Source: Fidelibacterota bacterium (GTDB lineage: Bacteria; Marinisomatota; Marinisomatia; Marinisomatales; TCS55). From it: a DNA stretch of 64,000 nt. The position numbers and the translations under genes were made by a program. The stretch is taken from contig SCKQ01000002.1 of assembly GCA_004124535.1 (NCBI GenBank), positions 15,677 to 79,676 on the forward strand, written 5' to 3'. A model generated the notes under the pieces. It did no database searches. It was not told the DNA's origin and saw only the letters and a list, made by a program, of their open reading frames with translations. This document shows positions 1 through 8,924 of this stretch, one piece after another. Numbering within the stretch: position 1 is the stretch's first letter; every line of letters begins with the position of its first letter.

Positions 1-972
1 CGATCCCTAAAGGCTTGTGAATCCCATCTCCAGGAATCAATCGGTAAAAAAATTGATTTTGATTCACTTATTGAAAAAGGCTTTCTTCCCAACTATTTCA
101 AAAATATCTTTGATCGATTAAAGAAAATTCCACCCCTTATCTCGCCAGACGGGTTAGCGAAAGAATATTTTATAGCAGGAGGAACTGACATCTATATCCA
201 GGAAGGTGAAAAACTACCCGAATCTTCTGTTAGCATCTTGAACCTCCATCCGGAAATGAAGGGGATTTCCAAAAATAATGGACATATTCATGTAGGCGCT
301 TTAACAACATTCGAGGAATTTGCTTTTCATCCGTATATCAAAGAAATCATACCTCAAATTGATGATTATATGTTTCTGAACGCTTCCTGGCAGATACGGA
401 ATCGGGCAACCTTGGGTGGTAACATCATTAATGCTTCTCCAATTGGAGACATGACAATTCTTCTTTTGGCAATGGATGCACAATTGGTCCTTCAAAATGG
501 ATCAGGGAGCCGGAAAGTACCCCTCACTTCCTTTTATAATGGATATAAACAAATGGATAAAACGGATTCTGAAGTTCTAACAGAAATCCTGATTCCAAAT
601 TCTGCGACTGAATCAAAGATCCACTTTGAAAAGGTATCCAAACGGAAATGTCTCGACATTGCTTCTGTGAACATGGCGATGAGTGTAAAAGGACAGGACG
701 GTTTTATTGAAGATATCAGCTTGGCTATTGGAGGTATAGCTCCTATTCCTTTATATATGAAAGAGTCATGTTCAATGTTAAAAGGACAAGCAGTATCTAA
801 AAATTTAGTGGAAAAAGCGGCCACATTGATACAGCAAGAAATTTCACCTATTACAGATGTTCGCGGGAGCATGGAATACAAGCGCTTATTGGCCCATCAA
901 CTTGTTATTAAATCTTTCATCACTCTTTTCCCTGAAAGCCTTTCTGCAGAGGAATTTTATGAAAAACATTGA
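1..972 (+). CDS. xdhA: Xanthine dehydrogenase FAD-binding (small) subunit, 5' truncated by window edge
   Basis: The frame is open from base 1 to the TGA at 970-972, so the gene begins upstream of the window. The visible part is an FAD-binding domain of the molybdopterin dehydrogenase type: an AGGTD motif near base 178 and TLGGNIINASPIGD near 412-450, which bind the FAD pyrophosphate in XDH small subunits. The N-terminal visible residues look like the linker after a [2Fe-2S] domain; the iron-sulfur domain itself would lie off-window (inference). The subunit passes electrons from the molybdenum centre via Fe-S and FAD to NAD+. The 3' end overlaps xdhB by 14 bp, so the two subunits are translationally coupled. 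Cytoplasmic; first step of the purine operon. Confidence 0.93.
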   Translation, partial: RSLKACESHLQESIGKKIDFDSLIEKGFLPNYFKNIFDRLKKIPPLISPDGLAKEYFIAGGTDIYIQEGEKLPESSVSILNLHPEMKGISKNNGHIHVGALTTFEEFAFHPYIKEIIPQIDDYMFLNASWQIRNRATLGGNIINASPIGDMTILLLAMDAQLVLQNGSGSRKVPLTSFYNGYKQMDKTDSEVLTEILIPNSATESKIHFEKVSKRKCLDIASVNMAMSVKGQDGFIEDISLAIGGIAPIPLYMKESCSMLKGQAVSKNLVEKAATLIQQEISPITDVRGSMEYKRLLAHQLVIKSFITLFPESLSAEEFYEKH

Positions 973-3274
973 TGCTGCTTTACATACACGCGGTGAGTCA
1001 GAATATGTAGATGATGTCCCACAGCCTGCTGACATGCTTTACGCAGCTATCTATGGCTCTCCTGTCGCTCATGGTAAAATCATGCAGTTTAATTTTACTG
1101 ATGCCAAAAACATTCGGGGTGTTGTAGCAATACTTACAGCTCAAGATATTCCTGGAGAGAATCAGATTGGTCCCATTATCCAAGACGAACCCTTGTTGGC
1201 GGAGGAAAAAGTGCATTTTGCCGGGCAACCTTTAGCGGTTGTGATCGCCTCCAGTCCACAAGCTGCCAGAAAAGGAGTCAGATCCATTCACTCAGATATC
1301 GAAGAATTACCTGTAATCGTACATCCTAAAGTGGCCTATGAAAAAGGTGAGATTATTGGTACACCGCGTACATTGGCCATCGGTGATATAGATGCTTCCT
1401 GGGAAAAGTGCGATATAATCGTTGAAGGTACGTGCAATATTGGTGGGCAAGAACACGTCTATCTTGAGACTCAAAGAGCTCGAGCCATCCCCTTGGAAGG
1501 TGACGTCATTAGAATTCATGCTTCCACTCAAAGTCCTTATGCCAGCCAACGTGCAGCTGCCAAAATCCTAGGGGTCAATCATCATAAGATAGAAGTGGAT
1601 GTCAAGCGAATAGGGGGTGGATTTGGGGGTAAAGAAGACCAGGCAACACCCATTGGATGTTTAGCCGCCTTAGGCGCATGGCATACAGGAAAACCAGTGG
1701 AACTTGTTTTAAACCGCTCAGAAGACATGAGGATGACCGGTAAACGCCATCCTTACATTTCAGATTTCAAGATTGGTGCAACGAATGATGGAAAGGTCAT
1801 CGCTTATGAAGTAAACCATTATCAGAATTCAGGTGCAGCTGCTGATCTGTCTACTGCCGTTCTTGAAAGAACTCTATACCATAGTACTAACAGTTATTTT
1901 ATTCCTAACGCACGAATAACTGGTGTTTGCTGTCGAACAAACCTTCCCCCCAACACTGCTTTTAGGGGATTTGGTGGTCCTCAAGGGATGTTTGTTATTG
2001 AGTCCGCATTGGAAAAAGTAGCAGAAGCACTGCAAAAACCTAAAGAGGAGATTCAACTGCAAAACCTACTTAAAAAAGGTGATTCCTTTCCCTTTGGACA
2101 GCTGTTTCAGAATGACCATATACAACGGTCTTGGAAAGATACTTTAGGCAATTACGATCTTAATGGAATCAGCAATCGTATTGAAAAGTTCAACAATAAT
2201 CATTTTGACACCAAAAAAGGGTTAGCAGTCATGCCTGTATGTTTTGGCATCTCTTTTACAACAACCTTCATGAATCAAGCCAGCGCGCTGGTACATATTT
2301 ACACAGACGGCAGTGTTAGTGTTACCACAGGGGGAATTGAGATGGGTCAAGGTTTGAACACGAATATACTCAAAATTGCTACAGAAACGTTGGGCATAGG
2401 GTCTGATAGAATTAAGATTGAAAGCACCAACACTACTCGTATTGCCAATATGTCGCCCAGCGCTGCCAGTTCCACTACCTTACTGAACGGGAATGCAACT
2501 GTATTGGCAATTAACCAGATCCTTTCAAGGATCAAAACATTTGCAGCAGAAGAATTGGATCTTACAGAAAAGGATAATATCACTATCTCTTCAGAAAAAA
2601 TACTTTACAATGGTGAAGACGCTGGTATGACCTGGAATGAATTGGTTCAAAAAGCTTATCTTGCACGAATAGGTCTATCAGCTCATGCTTTTTTTGCCAC
2701 ACCTGACATTTGGTTCGATAAAAAGAAAGAACAAGGCGAACCCTTTGCTTACCACGTTGTAGGGGCAGCAATTATTGAAGTGACCTTGGATTGTTTGAGA
2801 GGTATCTATGATATTGATTCAGTAAAAATAGTACACGACCTGGGACGCCCCTTGAATAAAAGAGTGGACCTCGGCCAGATCGAAGGGGGACTTGCCCAAG
2901 GATTGGGATGGGTGACTATGGAGGATCTTCAATATGACGAAAAAGGTATATTACTCTCCAATGCTTTGGCGAGCTATAAAGTCCCTGATGTTTATTTTAT
3001 GCCTGATGATATACAAGTAACGTTTTTAGAAGATGCTGACAGCGATCTAGGTCCCTACGGTTCAAAAGCTGTAGGCGAGCCGCCGCTTATGTATGGTATT
3101 GGAGCATTTTTCGCGTTAAGAAACGCAATGAAATCCTTTAGACCTGACTTAGAGTTTCCCCACACTTCTCCCCTAACCCCAGAACGAATTCTAATGTCTC
3201 TTTATCCAGAATTTCTCAATGAGATAAAAACATACGATTCTCAACCTATATCATTGGCTGAGGAAATTGTTTGA
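959..3274 (+). CDS. xdhB: Xanthine dehydrogenase molybdenum-binding (large) subunit
   Basis: Oxidises hypoxanthine and xanthine to urate at a molybdopterin centre. 771 aa, the usual XdhB length. Visible signatures: GGGFGGKE near residue 217, AFRGFGG with the substrate-orienting Arg at about 336, GGIEMGQG near 458, and KAVGEPP with the catalytic Glu at about 707. The FRGFGG Arg and EPP Glu favour xanthine dehydrogenase over aldehyde or CO dehydrogenases. The start ATG at 959 is preceded by GAGGA; the frame is also open further upstream, but that extension overlaps xdhA and is unlike the family. Followed by xdhC, whose start overlaps this stop. Confidence 0.95.
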   Translation: MKNIDAALHTRGESEYVDDVPQPADMLYAAIYGSPVAHGKIMQFNFTDAKNIRGVVAILTAQDIPGENQIGPIIQDEPLLAEEKVHFAGQPLAVVIASSPQAARKGVRSIHSDIEELPVIVHPKVAYEKGEIIGTPRTLAIGDIDASWEKCDIIVEGTCNIGGQEHVYLETQRARAIPLEGDVIRIHASTQSPYASQRAAAKILGVNHHKIEVDVKRIGGGFGGKEDQATPIGCLAALGAWHTGKPVELVLNRSEDMRMTGKRHPYISDFKIGATNDGKVIAYEVNHYQNSGAAADLSTAVLERTLYHSTNSYFIPNARITGVCCRTNLPPNTAFRGFGGPQGMFVIESALEKVAEALQKPKEEIQLQNLLKKGDSFPFGQLFQNDHIQRSWKDTLGNYDLNGISNRIEKFNNNHFDTKKGLAVMPVCFGISFTTTFMNQASALVHIYTDGSVSVTTGGIEMGQGLNTNILKIATETLGIGSDRIKIESTNTTRIANMSPSAASSTTLLNGNATVLAINQILSRIKTFAAEELDLTEKDNITISSEKILYNGEDAGMTWNELVQKAYLARIGLSAHAFFATPDIWFDKKKEQGEPFAYHVVGAAIIEVTLDCLRGIYDIDSVKIVHDLGRPLNKRVDLGQIEGGLAQGLGWVTMEDLQYDEKGILLSNALASYKVPDVYFMPDDIQVTFLEDADSDLGPYGSKAVGEPPLMYGIGAFFALRNAMKSFRPDLEFPHTSPLTPERILMSLYPEFLNEIKTYDSQPISLAEEIV

Positions 3275-4259
3275 GTTGACTTCTTTTCCAGCAAACTCCT
3301 TTTGGGAAACCGCAGCTTCACTACTTGAGGAAAGACAAAAAGTTTTTCTCGCCTTGGTGGCAGAACACACTCAACACTCTCCAGGTACCACCGGTGCAAA
3401 ATTGCTTGTAGCAAAAGAGTGTGATCCCTTGGGAACAATCGGCGGCGGCATTATGGAATACAACCTTATTAAACGAGCGGAAGGGATATTGGATCGGGAT
3501 AGCTTCACTCCTGAGCTCCAAACACTCATCCATAGAAAATCCGGGCCTGGAGAAAAATCAGGAATGATCTGCGCTGGCCAGCAAACCAATCTCTATTATA
3601 TGTGTGATCCAGAAAAAGATAGTGAAGATGTAAATAAAATTTCACGACTTTTAAGCGAAAATCGATCTGCTAAGTTGTCGATCGATCGATCTGGTATGGT
3701 TGTTCAAGAACAACCGCCAAATCTTAACCAGAATCAAATCAAATTATCTGTCAATGGCGAGAAATGGCTGTACGAAGAGCAACTTTTAAATTTCAATAGA
3801 ATTGCTATTATCGGTGGTGGACATTGCTCTCTTGCATTATCTCGTTTGATGAAGCAAATTGGTTTTAATGTAAGTGTATTTGATACTCGTGAAAATGTAT
3901 CCACTATCAAAGAAAACACGTATGCAAACACAGTCCAAATCGTTGATGATTTTTGCGGATCAGCAGCATTAATAGAATTCCCTGAATTGACGTTTGTTGT
4001 GGTTATGACCACAGATGTGGTTTCAGATGTCCGAGGTGTTTTGGGAGCAATTGATTTACCTTTTCCATTTATTGGCGTAATGGGTAGTCAATCAAAAATA
4101 GCTGAGATTAACAAACAACTCACGAAAGAAGGCATCACAAAAGATCAATTGAAACGCCTTACTGCGCCTGTGGGCATACCCATGGTTAGTAATACACCAG
4201 AAGAAATTGCCGTTAGCGTTGCAGCACAGATACTTCAGTATAAAAACTCAACCAGCTAA
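3267..4259 (+). CDS. xdhC: XdhC-family molybdenum cofactor sulfuration/insertion factor
   Basis: XdhC proteins bind molybdopterin cofactor, protect its sulfurated form and deliver it to XdhB. 330 aa with the two expected parts: an N-terminal XdhC/CoxI domain (GTIGGGIMEY near residue 55) and a C-terminal Rossmann-like domain starting with IIGGGHCSLAL near residue 180. The chosen start is TTG at 3267, with GAGGA a few bases upstream; it overlaps the xdhB stop by 8 bp. No better ATG lies near. Position directly after xdhB matches known xdhABC operons. Cytoplasmic chaperone rather than part of the mature enzyme. Confidence 0.9.
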   Translation: MFELTSFPANSFWETAASLLEERQKVFLALVAEHTQHSPGTTGAKLLVAKECDPLGTIGGGIMEYNLIKRAEGILDRDSFTPELQTLIHRKSGPGEKSGMICAGQQTNLYYMCDPEKDSEDVNKISRLLSENRSAKLSIDRSGMVVQEQPPNLNQNQIKLSVNGEKWLYEEQLLNFNRIAIIGGGHCSLALSRLMKQIGFNVSVFDTRENVSTIKENTYANTVQIVDDFCGSAALIEFPELTFVVVMTTDVVSDVRGVLGAIDLPFPFIGVMGSQSKIAEINKQLTKEGITKDQLKRLTAPVGIPMVSNTPEEIAVSVAAQILQYKNSTS

Positions 4260-4263
4260 ATAG

Positions 4264-5622
4264 ATGTCACATTCTCCTGACCTAGCGATAACCAGCCAGA
4301 GAGTCATCACACCTGATGGAGAAAAAGCAGCTGCAGTTCTTATCAAAGATGAAAAAATATTGGATGTTCTGCCGATCGATGATATTCAGAATGATTGCCC
4401 GATTGAAGATATGGGTAATGATGTGGTTATGCCGGGGTTGGTGGATGTACATGTTCACATAAACGAACCGGGAAGAACCGATTGGGAAGGGTTCGAAACT
4501 GCAACCAAAGCTGCTTGCGCTGGAGGTATTACTACTCTTGTTGATATGCCACTAAACTGTAACCCTGTAACGACAAATATGGAGGCTTTCAATGCAAAAA
4601 TAACATCGACTCAAAAAAAATTATGGGTCGATTGTGGGTTTTATGGCGGTCTGATTCCGGATAATCTGCATGAGATTGAGTCATTAGCTAAAGCAGGTGT
4701 TTTAGGATTCAAAGCGTTTATGAGTCATTCGGGTATCGATGAATTCCCAAAAGTATCAGAGCAAAATTTACGCGATGTATTATTCATCCTCGCCAAACAT
4801 AATCTGCCACTTCTGGTTCATGCTGAACTTGAGGATGGCGATATTACAACAGATGATCTTATTACGTATGAAAGCTATATGGCTACCAGGCCAAAATCTT
4901 GGGAAAATAATGCAATCAAACTTTTGATTAGCTTATGTGCAGAGTTTCAAACACCCATACACATTGTTCACTTATCCTCATCAGAGATATTGAATGAAAT
5001 TTCCTCAGCCAGGGAAAACGGATTGCCAATTACAGTGGAAACATGCCCCCACTATCTCCATTTTACTGCAGAAAAAATAGCAGATGGTGATACCAGATTT
5101 AAATGTGCCCCACCCATCAGAGATGCTAATAATAGAGAACAACTTTGGCGAGGCTTGAAATCTGGAATTATCGATTTTATTACATCTGACCATTCGCCTT
5201 GTCAACCTGAATTAAAAAAATTGTCTGAAGGAAGGTTTGATAAAGCCTGGGGTGGAATTTCTTCCATGCAGTTAACTTTGTCAATCATCTGGTCGGAATG
5301 TAAAAATGAAGGCTTATCATTGGCCCAATTAACAAACTGGTTGTGCGATGCTCCTGCTAAATTTATTGGAATGGACGATTGTAAAGGTCAAATTTCACCT
5401 GGCAAAGATGCTGACATCACTTGTTGGGATCCAGATGAATCTTTTTTAGTTGAGCCTGCAATGATACATTGCAAACACAAGTTGACGCCTTATAATGGTG
5501 AGCAATTATTTGGCGTTGTAAAAAAGACCTTTCTCAGGGGAAACAAAATCTTTGATAATAATCGTTTCACAAATGGTCCTCTCGGAAAACCACTTTATAG
5601 CAGTTATGACAAAAAAAACTAA
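4264..5622 (+). CDS. allB: Allantoinase
   Basis: Hydrolyses allantoin to allantoate. 452 aa, cyclic amidohydrolase fold. The binuclear metal ligands can be read: HVH at residues 63-65, the carboxylated Lys150 in GFKAF, His186 in HAEL, His236 in HIVHLSS, and Asp309 in TSDHSPC. The INEPGR segment after the HxH motif is typical of allantoinase and dihydroorotase; context (alc, uraD, uraH) decides for allantoinase. Starts 4 bp after the xdhC stop. Its last codons overlap the start of alc by 17 bp. Confidence 0.94.
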   Translation: MSHSPDLAITSQRVITPDGEKAAAVLIKDEKILDVLPIDDIQNDCPIEDMGNDVVMPGLVDVHVHINEPGRTDWEGFETATKAACAGGITTLVDMPLNCNPVTTNMEAFNAKITSTQKKLWVDCGFYGGLIPDNLHEIESLAKAGVLGFKAFMSHSGIDEFPKVSEQNLRDVLFILAKHNLPLLVHAELEDGDITTDDLITYESYMATRPKSWENNAIKLLISLCAEFQTPIHIVHLSSSEILNEISSARENGLPITVETCPHYLHFTAEKIADGDTRFKCAPPIRDANNREQLWRGLKSGIIDFITSDHSPCQPELKKLSEGRFDKAWGGISSMQLTLSIIWSECKNEGLSLAQLTNWLCDAPAKFIGMDDCKGQISPGKDADITCWDPDESFLVEPAMIHCKHKLTPYNGEQLFGVVKKTFLRGNKIFDNNRFTNGPLGKPLYSSYDKKN

Positions 5623-6595
5623 ACAAACACTTACAGACCTAGCATCAGAAGCAAATGGTAGCCGTGCCTTGTTAGCCAGCGACGAATTTTTCGCCCCAAA
5701 AGAAAACCTGCTAAAGGCGGGGCGCGGGGAATTCATTCCCAAAAAATATACCGATCATGGCAAATGGATGGATGGATGGGAAACTCGCAGAAAGAGATCT
5801 GAAGGACATGATTGGTGCATAATTCGGCTTGGAAAGCCTGGAATAATTAAAGAATTAGATATTGACACCAACCATTTTGTTGGTAATTATCCATCTTACG
5901 CCTCAGTGGATGCATGCCAGTTGCCATATTATTCATCATTCGAAGGATTAACAGATCTTGAACATGATTGGATTGAGATCCTTCCTAAATCAGAACTTTC
6001 AGGTGATTCACAAAATCTGTTTACTATAGAATTTGATAAACAGTTTACCCACCTCCGCCTCAATATATATCCAGATGGCGGAGTGGCTCGTTTAAAGGTC
6101 TATGGACATGAAGAACATCTTGATAGCAAAAAGGATTGGTTCGATGCGGCCGCTGCTGAAAATGGGGGACGGGCTCTCGCATGCAGCGATATGCATTTCG
6201 GTGAAATGCAAAACATTATCAAATCTGGAACAGCAATCGACATGAGTGACGGCTGGGAAACAAGACGAAGAAGAGGCCCCGGACATGATTGGGTTATCAT
6301 TAAACTTGGTACTGCTAGTGAGATTGAACAAATTGTAGTGGATACACTGCACTTCAAAGGAAATTTTCCTGATTCATGTTCAATTGAAGGATGTTTTGAG
6401 CCCAATGCCAATAGTGAAACCATTCTCCTAGACAATGTTGCCTGGATGGAAATCCTGCCAAAAAACAAGCTTAAAAGTCACACAGAACATATTTTTAATA
6501 TTGAACTGAAAAATTCAGGTCTATACACTCACTTACGATTAAATATTTTCCCCGATGGGGGTGTGAGCCGATTAAGAATTCTGGCCGCTCTATAA
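5606..6595 (+). CDS. alc: Allantoicase
   Basis: Cleaves allantoate to ureidoglycolate and urea. 329 aa from ATG 5606 (MTKKTKQTLTDLASE), built of two homologous allantoicase (galactose-binding-like) repeats. Each repeat carries a GWETRR motif followed by GHDW (near residues 53-70 and 216-230) and a LRLNIYPDGGVARL-type end (near 150 and 315). An in-frame upstream start at 5552 would add 18 residues inside allB and does not look like family sequence. No urease or ureidoglycolate lyase gene is visible in the window, so the fate of the products is open. Confidence 0.94.
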   Translation: MTKKTKQTLTDLASEANGSRALLASDEFFAPKENLLKAGRGEFIPKKYTDHGKWMDGWETRRKRSEGHDWCIIRLGKPGIIKELDIDTNHFVGNYPSYASVDACQLPYYSSFEGLTDLEHDWIEILPKSELSGDSQNLFTIEFDKQFTHLRLNIYPDGGVARLKVYGHEEHLDSKKDWFDAAAAENGGRALACSDMHFGEMQNIIKSGTAIDMSDGWETRRRRGPGHDWVIIKLGTASEIEQIVVDTLHFKGNFPDSCSIEGCFEPNANSETILLDNVAWMEILPKNKLKSHTEHIFNIELKNSGLYTHLRLNIFPDGGVSRLRILAAL

Positions 6596-6632
6596 CCTGA
6601 TAATCATCAACCATTTCTGATTACAATTTAAT

Positions 6633-7139
6633 ATGACATTAAAAGAATTGAATAACTTACCCGAAAACGAAGTGTTGAAACAGTTTTCAATCTGCTGTGG
6701 AGCATCCAAATGGACGGAACAAATGATAAACAGTTGTCCTTTTCAAAATAAAAATGAACTATTAAAAATGGCAGAAGAAACCTGGTTTTCCCTATCCGGC
6801 CAAGACTGGCTCGAGGCATTTTCTCACCATCCAAAAATCGGTAATATCAGATCTCTGCAATCAAAATTCCAGAAAACCGCTAAATTGTCTGAATCTGAAC
6901 AGAAAAGCATTAGCCATGTTTCAGAAGACATATTAAAAGAGATTGCAGAAGGAAATCAATTGTACGAAAAAAAATTCGGATATATTTTTATTGTTTGTGC
7001 AACAGGTAAAACAGCCGAAGAAATGTTAGCACTTTTAAATGAAAGACTGAAGAACGATCCAGAAGCTGAACTGTTGATCGCAGCCAAAGAACAAAATAAA
7101 ATTACCAGACTACGGCTGGAAAAATTATTAGACCTATGA
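6633..7139 (+). CDS. uraD: OHCU decarboxylase
   Basis: 2-oxo-4-hydroxy-4-carboxy-5-ureidoimidazoline decarboxylase, which forms (S)-allantoin from the product of UraH. 168 aa, the normal length. The catalytic His lies in EAFSHHPKIG (His66, before PKIG), and the mid-protein YEKKFGYIFIVCATGKTAEEM segment (about residues 111-131) is diagnostic. Separated from alc by 37 bp; its stop overlaps the next start in an ATGA arrangement. Confidence 0.93.
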   Translation: MTLKELNNLPENEVLKQFSICCGASKWTEQMINSCPFQNKNELLKMAEETWFSLSGQDWLEAFSHHPKIGNIRSLQSKFQKTAKLSESEQKSISHVSEDILKEIAEGNQLYEKKFGYIFIVCATGKTAEEMLALLNERLKNDPEAELLIAAKEQNKITRLRLEKLLDL

Positions 7140-8575
7140 AATTATCATTAGATCCTACAACCATAGAATTGGTTTCTGCTCACCTTAAAACTGCCAATAG
7201 CCATTTCAATAGGTCTCACCCAGGCGAATCTACCGATAGACAGCCTGTCCATACAGTGTATGGGGGAGCACATATATTTCGAGCGGGGACATCAGAGAAA
7301 ATGGCCGCTTCAGCCCTTAAACATTTGAAGGTATACGCTCCAAACTTTGTTGTATTCGCAAAAGTTCTTGAATTAAATGGCCATGAAAATCTACCGGAAA
7401 AAGATGAAGAAATTTCCACCCTTGCAGATCAATTAAATACTGATCCAGATGCTGTCCATGAAAAGAATAAGGCCGCATTTTTTGCTTATACTGTATATCA
7501 ACGGGTATTGAATAAATTGAGACATGCACCTGTAGAGGATTTCCGAATCGATTTCGAAGATGGGTTTGGATATCGTCCCGATGAAGAGGAAGATCTATAC
7601 GCCGTTGGGACCGCTGAAGAAGTAGCAAAAGGAATGGCAGAAAATTCACTCCCGCCATTTATCGGCATCCGAATTAAACCGCTCACAGAAGAACTTAAAA
7701 CACGAGCAATCAGAACACTAGATTTGTTCATAACCACCCTTTTGAATAAAACAAAGGGTGAACTTCCCAAGAATTTTGTAGTCACCCTGCCAAAAATAAC
7801 TGTTCCGGAACAGGTTAATGCTCTTGTTCAACTTTTTGATTCCTTGGAAGCAAAAACTGGCCTATCACCCGGATTTCTTAAAATGGAAATCATGATTGAA
7901 ACACCGCAATCCATTTTGGACAGCAATGGCAATTCAGGCCTTCCTGCGCTGGTAAACGCAGCAGACGGCAGATGTGTTGCTGCTCATTTTGGTGTCTACG
8001 ACTATACAGCTTACTCCAACATCACTGCAGCATATCAAAGTATGACGCATCCGGTTTGTGACTTTGCGCGACACATGATGCAGGTTGCCCTAGCAGGGTC
8101 AGGTATAAGACTCTCCGATGGGGCAACGAATATCATGCCCATCGGACCTCACCATCCACTTGATAAACAACCATTAACAGCTAGCCAAAAGGAAGAAAAC
8201 CACAATGTCGTATATCGTGCTTGGAAACTAAACTACAACAACATTCGCCATTCCCTGAAACATGGGTATTACCAAGGATGGGACTTACACCCAGCACAGC
8301 TTCCAATCCGGTATGCTGCAGTTTATTCTTTTTTCTTGGAGGGTTTGCCGGCTGCATCACATAGACTAAAATCGTTTATGGAAAAGGCGGCCCAAGCCAC
8401 TCTGGTAGGTGATGTATTTGATGACGCTGCCACTGGTCAGGCGCTACTGAATTATTTCCTCCGTGGAATTAGCTACGGTGCTATTACCGAAGAGGAGACA
8501 AAAGCAACTGGTCTTACTCTGGAAGAAATTCGATCACGATCCTTTACAAAGATTTTACAAGGGAGACAATTATGA
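7136..8575 (+). CDS. CitE/HpcH-HpaI aldolase-like protein (DUF6986-type) in the purine operon
   Basis: 479 aa. I recognise the phosphoenolpyruvate/pyruvate-binding TIM-barrel superfamily (citrate lyase beta, malyl-CoA lyase, malate synthase): RIDFEDGFGYRPDEEE near residues 134-149, MIETPQSILD with a likely metal-binding Glu near 250-260, an AAHFGVYDYTAY strand near 283, and a C-terminal GWDLHPAQLP resembling the IHPxQ motif of CitE-like lyases. It resembles the uncharacterised family DUF6986 (recalled, not searched). It overlaps uraD and uraH by 4 bp on each side, so it is co-translated with purine genes. Inference: it may act on the C2 product of the pathway (ureidoglycolate or glyoxylate) by C-C or C-N lyase/condensation chemistry. 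The reaction is not known from sequence. Confidence 0.8.
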   Translation: MKLSLDPTTIELVSAHLKTANSHFNRSHPGESTDRQPVHTVYGGAHIFRAGTSEKMAASALKHLKVYAPNFVVFAKVLELNGHENLPEKDEEISTLADQLNTDPDAVHEKNKAAFFAYTVYQRVLNKLRHAPVEDFRIDFEDGFGYRPDEEEDLYAVGTAEEVAKGMAENSLPPFIGIRIKPLTEELKTRAIRTLDLFITTLLNKTKGELPKNFVVTLPKITVPEQVNALVQLFDSLEAKTGLSPGFLKMEIMIETPQSILDSNGNSGLPALVNAADGRCVAAHFGVYDYTAYSNITAAYQSMTHPVCDFARHMMQVALAGSGIRLSDGATNIMPIGPHHPLDKQPLTASQKEENHNVVYRAWKLNYNNIRHSLKHGYYQGWDLHPAQLPIRYAAVYSFFLEGLPAASHRLKSFMEKAAQATLVGDVFDDAATGQALLNYFLRGISYGAITEEETKATGLTLEEIRSRSFTKILQGRQL

Positions 8576-8919
8576 ACAGTCCAATCACTACACATGTACT
8601 CGATACTGCTCTTGGATGTCCGGCAATAGAGATCCATGCGGTACTGGAAGTGTTGAGCAAGTTAGAAACATGGGAAACCGTGGGAGAGGGCCACACCGAT
8701 GCTGATGGCAGAATCAACAATTTGTTACCTGACAACAAACCAATTTCGCCTGGTACTTATCGACTGACATTTGATGTCTCTCCTTACTTTCAATCTCAAA
8801 ATGTGGATAGTTTGTATTCCGCCATCCCGATTGTATTTACCATTAATAATCCGGAACAGCATTACCATGTTCCTCTATTACTAAATCCGTTTGGGTACTC
8901 AACCTACAAAGGCAGTTGA
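8572..8919 (+). CDS. uraH: 5-hydroxyisourate hydrolase (transthyretin-like)
   Basis: Hydrolyses 5-hydroxyisourate to OHCU between the urate oxidase and UraD steps. 115 aa. The family hallmarks are present: THVLDTALGCPA at residues 7-18 with an active-site His, and a C-terminal YSTYKGS that corresponds to the YRGS tetrapeptide (Arg replaced by Lys here). No signal peptide, so cytoplasmic. Start ATG overlaps the preceding stop by 4 bp. Confidence 0.95.
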   Translation: MNSPITTHVLDTALGCPAIEIHAVLEVLSKLETWETVGEGHTDADGRINNLLPDNKPISPGTYRLTFDVSPYFQSQNVDSLYSAIPIVFTINNPEQHYHVPLLLNPFGYSTYKGS

Positions 8920-8924
8920 TAGAA

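Noticed and set aside
5552..5605. Earlier in-frame start for allantoicase
   Set aside because: It would add 18 residues deep inside allB with no family likeness.
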